Of a stretch of DNA of 64,000 bases, positions 23,618 to 30,491 are shown one piece after another (the stretch's first letter is position 1; each line of letters opens with the position of its first letter). The position numbers and the translations under genes are program-made. Under the pieces are notes generated by a model. The model had not been told where the DNA came from and made no database searches. It saw only the letters and a list, made by a program, of their open reading frames with translations. The DNA is taken from assembly GCA_050180895.1 (NCBI GenBank), contig JBFXDS010000002.1, positions 248,001 to 312,000 on the forward strand. The letters are read 5' to 3'. The stretch comes from JBGPEQ01 sp050180895. Its GTDB lineage: Bacteria > Pseudomonadota > Alphaproteobacteria > Dongiales > Dongiaceae.

Positions 23618-26035
23618 ATGGCCATCGACCCGTTGCCGACGGACTCCCTCTACCGCCGCTGCGATTCATCGCTGCTGACCTTCAAGACGACCGACGAACT
23701 GGAGGAACTGACTGAGCTTCCCGGGCAGGCGCGGGCCATCGAGGCTGTGCGCTTCGGGATCGGCATCAAGCGGCAGGGCTACAACCTGTTCGTGCTGGGC
23801 GGGCCGGCCAGCGGCAAGCACGCCATGATCCGCGACTACCTCAAGCGGGTCGCGGCGGTCGGATCGCCGCCGCTCGACCTCTGCTACGTGAACAACTTCG
23901 CGGATCCGCAGCGGCCTCTGGCCCTGCGCCTGCCGACGGGAACCGCGGCGAAGCTGCGGGCCGACATGGCCGACCTGGTCCGCGATCTCAAATCGGCCAT
24001 CCCCAGCCTGTTCGAAAGCGACGACTACCGGAACCGTCGGCAGGTCATCGAAGAGGACTACAAGAGCCGCCAGGCCCAGGCCTTCGAGCAGCTGCAGGAG
24101 CGGGGCAAGGTTAAGAATCTGGTTCTCGTTCGCACGCCCATGGGTTTCGCCGTGGCGCCCGTCCGCGACGGAACGGTCCTCAGCCCGGAAGATTTCCAGA
24201 AGCTGCCGGAGGCCGAGCAGCGACAAACCCAGGCCGATATCGAAGCGCTGCAGGGCGAGCTCGAGCAGACGGTCCGGCAGCTGCCGCTGTGGGACAAGGA
24301 GCGGCGCGAACGCGTCCGCGACCTCAACCGCGAAGTGACGATGTTCGCGGTCGGGCATCTGATGGACGACCTCGACGCCAAGTACCGCGGCATTCCGGAG
24401 ATCGTCGCCTATCTCGATGCCGTCGAAAAGGACGTGATCGAGCATGTGGATGCGTTTCTCCCGCCGCCGGCGGAACGGCCGACGCCCGGCAGCGACGGGC
24501 GGCCGCCGCGGCTGAGCGACGGCGACCGCTTCCGCCGCTATCAGGTCAACGTCATCGTCGACGGCAGCACTGAATCCGGCGCGCCGGTCGTCTACGAGGA
24601 CAACCCGACCTACATGAATCTCGTCGGGGCGGTCGAGCACCTGGCGGAACTGGGCACGCTGGTCACCGATTTCGGGCTCATCCGGGGTGGCGCCCTGCAT
24701 CGCGCCAACGGCGGCTACCTGCTGCTCGATGCACATAAGCTGCTGATGCATTCCTTCGCCTGGGAGGCCCTGAAACGGGCACTGCGTTCGCGGGAGATCC
24801 GCATTGAGACGCCGGCGCAGATGCTGAGCATGGTCAGCACGGTCACCTTGACGCCGCAGCCGGTGCCGCTCGACGTCAAGGTCGTCCTGATCGCCGACCG
24901 CTGGCTGTACTATCTGCTGTCCCAGCATGACTTCGAGTTCCACGAGCTGTTCAAGGTCGCCGTCGATTTCGAGGACGACATGCGCTGGGACGCGGAGACG
25001 ACGGCCGCCTATGCGCGCCTGATCGCCACCATGGTCCGGCGGGAGAAACTGAAGCCGCTCGACCGCGGCGCCGTGGCCCGCGCCATTGAGCACAGCGCGC
25101 GCCTGGCCGAGGATTCGGCCAAGCTGTCGATGCATATCGGCGACCTCGCCGACATCGTGCGCGAATCCGACTACTGGGCGGGCGCCGACGGTCGCGCCAT
25201 GATCGAGGCGAGGGACGTGCAGCAGGCGATCGAGGCCCAGCGCCGCCGCAGCGACCGCGTGCGCGAGCGCTCGCAGGAGATGATCCAGCGCGGCCTGGTG
25301 CTCATCGATACCGCCGGCGCCAAGGTGGGGCAGGTCAACGGCCTGTCCGTCCTGTCCCTGGGCAGCCTCACCTTCGGCAAGCCGAGCCGCATCACGGCCA
25401 AGGTCCGTCTCGGCCGCGGCGAGGTCGTCGATATCGAGCGCCAAGTGGAGCTCGGCGGCCCGATTCATTCCAAGGGCGTGATGATCCTGTCGGCGTTCCT
25501 GGCCTCGCGCTATGCCGGCGAGCATCCGTTGTCGCTGTGGGCGAGCCTGGTGTTCGAGCAGTCCTACGGCGGCATCGAGGGCGACAGCGCCTCGTCGGCG
25601 GAGCTCTACACGTTGCTGTCCGCGCTGGCCGATCTGCCGATCAAGCAGTCCTTCGCCGTCACCGGCTCGGTCAATCAGCACGGCGACGTGCAGGTGATCG
25701 GCGGCGTCAACGAGAAGATCGAGGGCTTCTTCGATACCTGCGTTGCGCGCGGCCTCGACGGCGAACAGGGCGTCCTGATCCCGGCCGGCAACGTGACGCA
25801 CCTGATGCTTCGCCGAGATGTCGTCGAGGCGGCCGAGGCTGGGCGCTTTCATGTCTATGCCGTGCGCACGATCGACGAAGGGATCGAGTTGCTGACCGGC
25901 GTGCCGGCGGGTCAGCGCGACGGCGCCGGCAAATTCCCCGACGGCAGCGTGAACCGGCGCGTCGAGGACCGGCTGATCGCTCTTGCCGATCAGCGGCGGC
26001 GGTTCGGCGTCGCGTCTCCGGGCGAGCGGACATGA
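23618..26035 (+). CDS. Lon-like ATP-dependent protease (AAA_32/LonB-related)
   Basis: The 805-residue protein has an N-terminal Lon-type AAA+ module (Walker A-like GGPASGKH at 61-68, histidine where Ser/Thr is usual), a long coiled region (about 140-260), and a C-terminal Lon protease domain. The catalytic dyad is Ser657 in EGDSASSAE and Lys700 in GGVNEKIEGF. Other family marks are LIRGGALHRANGGYLLLDA, QVNGLSVLSLG and HSKGVMILSAFLASRYA. It lacks the N-terminal substrate domain of classical Lon. It probably degrades damaged or regulatory proteins. The ATG at 23618 has AAGGTAAG upstream. It overlaps the Usp gene by four bases, pointing to a stress operon. Confidence 0.92.
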   Translation: MAIDPLPTDSLYRRCDSSLLTFKTTDELEELTELPGQARAIEAVRFGIGIKRQGYNLFVLGGPASGKHAMIRDYLKRVAAVGSPPLDLCYVNNFADPQRPLALRLPTGTAAKLRADMADLVRDLKSAIPSLFESDDYRNRRQVIEEDYKSRQAQAFEQLQERGKVKNLVLVRTPMGFAVAPVRDGTVLSPEDFQKLPEAEQRQTQADIEALQGELEQTVRQLPLWDKERRERVRDLNREVTMFAVGHLMDDLDAKYRGIPEIVAYLDAVEKDVIEHVDAFLPPPAERPTPGSDGRPPRLSDGDRFRRYQVNVIVDGSTESGAPVVYEDNPTYMNLVGAVEHLAELGTLVTDFGLIRGGALHRANGGYLLLDAHKLLMHSFAWEALKRALRSREIRIETPAQMLSMVSTVTLTPQPVPLDVKVVLIADRWLYYLLSQHDFEFHELFKVAVDFEDDMRWDAETTAAYARLIATMVRREKLKPLDRGAVARAIEHSARLAEDSAKLSMHIGDLADIVRESDYWAGADGRAMIEARDVQQAIEAQRRRSDRVRERSQEMIQRGLVLIDTAGAKVGQVNGLSVLSLGSLTFGKPSRITAKVRLGRGEVVDIERQVELGGPIHSKGVMILSAFLASRYAGEHPLSLWASLVFEQSYGGIEGDSASSAELYTLLSALADLPIKQSFAVTGSVNQHGDVQVIGGVNEKIEGFFDTCVARGLDGEQGVLIPAGNVTHLMLRRDVVEAAEAGRFHVYAVRTIDEGIELLTGVPAGQRDGAGKFPDGSVNRRVEDRLIALADQRRRFGVASPGERT

Positions 26036-26889
26036 GCGGCGCGCCGGAGGCGCTCGACATCCACCGCATCCTGGTCGCCCTCGATGCGTCCCCCGCGAGC
26101 CTGGCTGCGCTCGAAACGGCGTCGCGTCTGGCGGTCCGGCTGCAGGCCGAGCTCGTCGGCCTGTTCGTGGAGGATATCGATCTGCTGAACCTGGCGGCGC
26201 TGCCGTTCGCCCGCGAGGTGCCGGCGTTGTCGCGGTCAGGGCGGGCCCTGGATCCCGCGCGGCTCGAACGCGAGCTCACGTCCCAGGCCGCCCTGGCGCG
26301 CCGGGCGCTGGCGCGGGTCGGGGAGGCGCTTCATCTCCGATGGAGTTTCCGCACGGCGCGCGGACGCGTCGAGACGGAGCTCCTGGCCGCCGCGCAGGAC
26401 ACCGACCTGATCGCCGTCGGCAAGACGACGCGGCCGATGTCCGGCCAGGTCCGCCTCGGCCGCAACACGCGCGCGGTCGCCGTGCAGACGATGCGCTCCA
26501 TGTTGTTCGCGTCGCCGGCCCGTGCCGCCGGCGATGCGCCGGTCGCCGTGGTTTATGACGGCAGCGCGGAATCGCGGGTTGCCTTGGCTCTGGCGGCGCG
26601 GCTCTCGGCGCGCGAAGGCAATCGCCTGGTCGTCTTCGTGCCCGCACCCGAGGGGATGGAGTTCACACAGCACGAGACCGTTGTGCGCGAGCAGGCCGCG
26701 AGCATGGGCATCGCTGCGGCGGTTCGGCGCGTTCGGAGCGCGCATCCCGCGGACATCGTCGGCGCCCTCGGCAACGAGCCGGTCGGGCTGCTGATCGTCG
26801 GCGCGCAGGCATTGGCCGCCGGCGCCGGCGACACCCTCGACGTGGTCGTCGAGAAGAGCGCCTGCTCCGTGCTCCTGGTGCGCGGATAG
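26032..26889 (+). CDS. Tandem universal stress protein (UspA type)
   Basis: The protein (285 aa) holds two Usp folds in a row. The first begins DIHRILVALDASPASLAALETASRLA and ends near DLIAVGKTTRP; the second begins VAVVYDGSAESRVALALAARLSA and ends GLLIVGAQAL-CSVLLV. The nucleotide-binding G-x2-G-x9-G pattern is poor in both halves, so ATP binding is uncertain. The gene overlaps the Lon-like gene by four bases (ATGA) and precedes a kinase-like gene. Confidence 0.85.
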   Translation: MSGAPEALDIHRILVALDASPASLAALETASRLAVRLQAELVGLFVEDIDLLNLAALPFAREVPALSRSGRALDPARLERELTSQAALARRALARVGEALHLRWSFRTARGRVETELLAAAQDTDLIAVGKTTRPMSGQVRLGRNTRAVAVQTMRSMLFASPARAAGDAPVAVVYDGSAESRVALALAARLSAREGNRLVVFVPAPEGMEFTQHETVVREQAASMGIAAAVRRVRSAHPADIVGALGNEPVGLLIVGAQALAAGAGDTLDVVVEKSACSVLLVRG

Positions 26890-26912
26890 TCTCGGCGCGT
26901 GGCGGGCAACCG

Positions 26913-28442
26913 TTGAACGCGCAGGACCAGGCCGCCGTCATCGCCTTCCTCGCCGATCCCGCGACCCACGGGGTCGAGTCCGTTGAGCGTATAGACACGC
27001 ATGCCGCCATTGTCTTTCTGGCCGGGGACCGCGCGTTCAAGCTGAAGCGCGCCGTGCGCTTCTCCTATCTCGACTACTCGACCCTGGCGGCGCGCGAGCG
27101 CTCCTGCCGTGCCGAGTTGACGCTCAATCGGCGCACGGCGCCGGAATTGTATGAAGAGGTGCAGCCGATCATCCGCGACGGGGACGGTGGGCTGTCGTTC
27201 GGCGGAGCGGGCACGGTCGCCGATTGGGTCGTGGTCATGCGGCGGTTCGATCAGGACACGCTCTTCGACCGGATGGCCGAGAGCGGGCGGCTCACGCTGC
27301 CGCTGATGCTGGCGCTGGCGGAGCAGATCGCGCGCTTTCACGCCGACGCCGAGATCGACTGGACGGCCGGCGGCGCGCAAGGCTTGGCGGCGAGCGTCGC
27401 CAGCGATGCGCGCAATCTGCGCGCCGCCGCGCCGGAGATATTCGAGGCGGCGGCGGTCGATTCCCTGATCGCCGCGACCCGGGCGGAATTGGCGCGCAAC
27501 GCCGAGCTGCTCGAGGCCCGCCGCCGTGCCGGCGAGGTACGCCACTGTCATGGCGATCTGCATCTGCGGAACATCTGCCTGGTCGAGGGCCGGCCGACGC
27601 TCTTCGACTGCATCGAGTTCAACCCTGCGATCTCGAACATCGACGTTCTGTACGACCTCGCCTTCCTGCTCATGGACCTCGATGCGCGGCGCCTGCAGGC
27701 GCTCGGCAACGCCGTGTTCAACCGCTACCTCGACGGTCGCGACGAAGGCGACGGGTTGCCGGCCCTCCCGCTGTTCCTGTCGGTGCGCGCCGGTGTGCGC
27801 GCGCATGTCACCGCGGCCGCCGCCCGGCAGCAGCCGGACGATGGCGCGCGCCGGCGATTGGTGGAGCAGGCCCGCGCCTATCTGTCCCAGGCCGTCGATC
27901 TCCTGCAGCCGAGACCGCCGTGCCTGATCGCGGTCGGCGGCCTCAGCGGCAGCGGCAAGTCGAGCGTGGCCTATGGCTTGGCGCCGGCTCTGGGGCAGGT
28001 GCCGGGCGCCCGCGTCCTGCGCTCGGACGTCCTGCGCAAGAACCTTTTCGGTGTCGCGTCGACGCAACGGCTGTCGCCCTCCGCCTATGGTGAGGACGTG
28101 ACCGCGCGCGTCTATCGGCGCATGCGGGAGGAGGCCGCGGCGGTGCTGGCCGCGGGCCGCTGCGTGATCGCCGACGCCCTCCATGCGCGTCCGGCCGAGC
28201 GGGAGGCCATCGCCGATGTCGCCCGCGCGGCAGGCGTTCCCTTCGTCGGGCTGTGGCTCGAGGCGCCTGCGGCGGTGCTGACCGGCCGCGTTGCGGCGCG
28301 GCGCGGCGATGCCTCGGACGCCACCGTCGACGTGCTGAAGCGACAGCTCGCCTATGACCTCGGTCCGATGAGCTGGACGCGAGTCGATGCCGGTGGAGCG
28401 CTGGAAGCCGTGATCGCCGCGGCCCGGCGGGTCGCGGCGTGA
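26913..28442 (+). CDS. Two-domain kinase: APH-like domain plus P-loop kinase domain (COG2187/COG0645 type)
   Basis: Residues 1 to about 320 form an aminoglycoside-phosphotransferase-like domain with His213 and Asp215 in CHGDLHLRNIC and a DCIEFNP Mg loop. Residues from about 335 form a P-loop kinase domain with Walker A GLSGSGKSS around Lys349, then VLRSDVLRKNLFG. This fusion is common next to Usp and anaerobic stress genes, but its substrate is unknown as far as I know. The TTG at 26913 gives the family's usual N-terminus; no ATG fits better. It lies 23 bases after the tandem Usp gene. Confidence 0.85.
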   Translation: MNAQDQAAVIAFLADPATHGVESVERIDTHAAIVFLAGDRAFKLKRAVRFSYLDYSTLAARERSCRAELTLNRRTAPELYEEVQPIIRDGDGGLSFGGAGTVADWVVVMRRFDQDTLFDRMAESGRLTLPLMLALAEQIARFHADAEIDWTAGGAQGLAASVASDARNLRAAAPEIFEAAAVDSLIAATRAELARNAELLEARRRAGEVRHCHGDLHLRNICLVEGRPTLFDCIEFNPAISNIDVLYDLAFLLMDLDARRLQALGNAVFNRYLDGRDEGDGLPALPLFLSVRAGVRAHVTAAAARQQPDDGARRRLVEQARAYLSQAVDLLQPRPPCLIAVGGLSGSGKSSVAYGLAPALGQVPGARVLRSDVLRKNLFGVASTQRLSPSAYGEDVTARVYRRMREEAAAVLAAGRCVIADALHARPAEREAIADVARAAGVPFVGLWLEAPAAVLTGRVAARRGDASDATVDVLKRQLAYDLGPMSWTRVDAGGALEAVIAAARRVAA

Positions 28443-28455
28443 GCCGGCAGTCGCG

Positions 28456-29103
28456 TCACCCCCCGACGAGTGGAACGAAGGCGACGCGCAGCAGGTTCCG
28501 CTGGCTGATCTCGCCGTCTCTGGATTTTTCGATCAGCATCAGGTCCTGGCCGTCCCGCTGGCCGACGGGAATCACCAGACGTCCGCCGTTGCGGAGCTGC
28601 GCCGACAGCGCCTCGGGCACGGCGGCGGCCGCAGCGGTGACGATGATGCCGTCGAACGGGGCGTGCTCGGGCCAGCCCGCATTGCCGTCGCCGGTCTTGA
28701 CGCTGACGTTCCCATAGCCGAGGCGCTGCAGCCGCGCGCGCGCCTCCTCGGCCAGTTCCGGAATGACCTCGATGCTGTAGACCCAGCGCACGAGTTCCGC
28801 GAGGACCGCCGCCTGGTAGCCGGAGCCGGTGCCGATCTCCAGCACGGTGTGATCGGGCTGCGGCTGCAGCAGGTCGGTCATGAGGGCGACGATGTAGGGT
28901 TGCGAGATCGTCTGTCCGCAGCCGATCGGCAGGGCGTTGTTGATGTAGGCGCAGCTTTCCTGGCCCATCGGCACGAACTCGTGGCGCGGCACTCTGGCCA
29001 TGGCCGCCATGACCCGCGGATCGAAGGCAGCCCGGCCGGTATAGTCGGCCGTCGCCGCCGCCTCCGCGGCGATCTCGCCGATCATGTCCCGCATGCGTCT
29101 CAA
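28456..29103 (-). CDS. pcm: Protein-L-isoaspartate O-methyltransferase
   Basis: This 215-residue SAM-dependent methyltransferase repairs isoaspartyl residues in aged proteins. Motif I is VLEIGTGSGYQAAVLAEL, preceded by GQTISQPYIVALMTDLL, a family signature. RVPRHEFVP near residue 38 and GGRLVIPVGQ late in the protein also fit. A TTG at 29103 has AAGGGGA seven bases upstream and is preferred; an ATG three codons later is possible. It faces the kinase gene end to end with a 13-base gap and is the last gene of the FixK-box group. Confidence 0.93.
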   Translation of the reverse strand: MRRMRDMIGEIAAEAAATADYTGRAAFDPRVMAAMARVPRHEFVPMGQESCAYINNALPIGCGQTISQPYIVALMTDLLQPQPDHTVLEIGTGSGYQAAVLAELVRWVYSIEVIPELAEEARARLQRLGYGNVSVKTGDGNAGWPEHAPFDGIIVTAAAAAVPEALSAQLRNGGRLVIPVGQRDGQDLMLIEKSRDGEISQRNLLRVAFVPLVGG

Positions 29104-29150
29104 GGCCGCATCCCCTTCGGCCGCCGCCGACCGTCCTCGACCGACTCGCC

Positions 29151-29600
29151 TCAGCGCACCGTCATCACGGCGCAGTCGGCGAGGCTTACCACCTTGTGCG
29201 ACACGCTGCCCAGCAGCAGCCCTTCGATATCGCCCAGGCCGCGGCTGCCCATGACGATCAGGTCGGCCTTCTGCCGCTTGGCATAGCCGATGATCGTGCG
29301 GGCGACCGGGCCGCTCTGCGCGACCGCGCGCACGTCCTTGACTCCCTTCCGTCGCGCATGCCGCTCGGCGTCGGAGAGCATCTTCCGGACGGCGTCCGAT
29401 GCCAGCTCCTCCGGCTTCCTCGACAGGTGCTCGATCTCGATGTAGTGCTTCAGCTCGGCCGAGATGCGCTTCGGCGGCGGCTTCGTCACGGTGATGAAGC
29501 GGAGCCGGGACGCGTAGCGGTGCGCCAGGTCCGTGGCGATGACGGCCGCCCGCTTCGCATGCGTCGATCCGTCCAGCGCAACGATGATGGTCTTGAACAT
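29151..29600 (-). CDS. Universal stress protein (single UspA domain)
   Basis: The protein is 149 residues with a full Usp fold: MFKTIIVALDGSTHAKRAAVIA opens it, and the ATP-binding loop VMGSRGLGDIEGLLLGSVSHKVV (G-x2-G-x9-GS) is intact, unlike in the tandem Usp at 26032-26889. The insert KPPPKRISAELKHYIEIEHLSRKPEE is typical of alphaproteobacterial homologues. The ATG at 29600 has GGGAGCGGAGC upstream; the frame runs on upstream without a good start. It sits in a leftward set behind a FixK/FNR-type box. Confidence 0.9.
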   Translation of the reverse strand: MFKTIIVALDGSTHAKRAAVIATDLAHRYASRLRFITVTKPPPKRISAELKHYIEIEHLSRKPEELASDAVRKMLSDAERHARRKGVKDVRAVAQSGPVARTIIGYAKRQKADLIVMGSRGLGDIEGLLLGSVSHKVVSLADCAVMTVR

Positions 29601-29643
29601 GCTCCGCTCCCGAACCGTTGGTTCCGTTCGGCCGGCGGCCGGT

Positions 29644-30012
29644 TCAGGCCGGCTCGGCCGCGTGCTGCTTGACCCTGCCGTCGCGGCGACGGACGAAATC
29701 CTCGAGTCGCCGCGCGGCGGCGTCGAAGGCGTCGCGTATGGCGACGTAGACGTCGGCATGGGCGAAATCGAGCTTGCTGCCCCGATTGATCCATATCGTC
29801 CCGCCAGGACTGGCAATGCTGATGCGGACGACATAGAGCCGCTCGCGGTGGTGCCCTCTCTCCGGCGCGGACACCACCACGCGGCAATGGGTGATGCGCT
29901 GGTGAAAGCGCGCCAGCTTCTTGGCCGACCGGCGGATCCGGGTCTCGATCGCCGGCGATGGTGCGATGTCGCGGAACGCGATTTGAAGGGGGAAGTCCTC
30001 GGTGTGGTTCAT
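29644..30012 (-). CDS. HPF/RaiA-like ribosome-associated protein
   Basis: The 122-residue protein reads FPLQIAFRDIAPSPAIETRIRRSAKKLARFHQRITHCRVVVSAPERGHHRERLYVVRISI and then AHADVYVAIRDAFDAAARRLEDFVRR. This beta-alpha-beta-beta-beta-alpha pattern matches the S30AE domain of hibernation factors. It has only that domain, with no dimerising C-terminal part, so it is a short YfiA/HPF type. It would protect idle ribosomes during stress or oxygen shortage. ATG at 30012 chosen from the domain start; a ribosome site is not obvious. Confidence 0.8.
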   Translation of the reverse strand: MNHTEDFPLQIAFRDIAPSPAIETRIRRSAKKLARFHQRITHCRVVVSAPERGHHRERLYVVRISIASPGGTIWINRGSKLDFAHADVYVAIRDAFDAAARRLEDFVRRRDGRVKQHAAEPA

Positions 30013-30064
30013 GCTCGCATGCTCGTCCGTCTTGCGGCGGTTGGGAAGAAGTAAAGTGCTGTGG

Positions 30065-30340
30065 CTATGCCGACGGCGGGCGATCCATCTCGTCGGCGTC
30101 CTCCGGCTTGAGAATCTCATAGACGTCGGCGACGACGCCGCTCAACGGCCGTTCGAGTCCGGCGCCCAGATACTCGTCGCTCGAAAGCCAGCTGAAGGCC
30201 TCGACGACCTGGGCGTGCGTGGCTCCGGTTGCAAGAATCGCTGCAATGCGATCGTCGCTGATCCGCCCGACGATGTCGCGGATGGCCGCCGCGGTGAGCG
30301 GAACCGGCGGAACCGCTTTCTTTGACCGTGCTGTCGTCAT
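30065..30340 (-). CDS. Small protein of unknown function (91 aa)
   Basis: A short acidic-to-neutral soluble protein with TAAAIRDIVGRISDDRIAAILATGATHAQVVEAFSWLSSDEYLGAGLERPLSGVVADVYEIL. I do not recognise a named domain; similar short proteins appear beside Usp genes in alphaproteobacteria. The ATG has GGGAGA upstream. It is the first gene of the leftward stress group and lies about 60 bases from a FixK/FNR-type box, which puts it in a low-oxygen context. Confidence 0.75.
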   Translation of the reverse strand: MTTARSKKAVPPVPLTAAAIRDIVGRISDDRIAAILATGATHAQVVEAFSWLSSDEYLGAGLERPLSGVVADVYEILKPEDADEMDRPPSA

Positions 30341-30396
30341 CGTTGATTTCTCCCGTAGGTTCGAGGTGACCGTCCAGGATTCAACTGGGGCTCGCC

Positions 30397-30410
30397 TTGA
30401 CCTGTATCAA
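30397..30410. promoter_or_regulatory. FixK/FNR-type operator
   Basis: TTGACCTGTATCAA fits the FNR/FixK consensus TTGAT-N4-ATCAA at nine of ten defined positions. Its centre is 63 bases from the start of the leftward small-protein gene, so a start site near 30362 would place it at -41.5, the classic activating position. It would then induce the small protein, HPF-like, Usp and Pcm genes under low oxygen. It is also about 90 bases from the rightward gene at 30492. The other bases of the 30341-30491 gap show only a GGGGAATC ribosome site. Confidence 0.7.
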
Positions 30411-30491
30411 GCCGGGGCGCCCGCTTGCATTTGCCGCCATGCTCCGATTTGATGCCGGACAAGAGTGGGGGATTTCTCGGGGAATCGGTAC

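Noticed and set aside
29644..30120. Longer N-terminal extension of the HPF-like protein
   Set aside because: The added 36 residues are arginine-rich and overlap the neighbouring gene; the S30AE domain begins just after the ATG at 30012.
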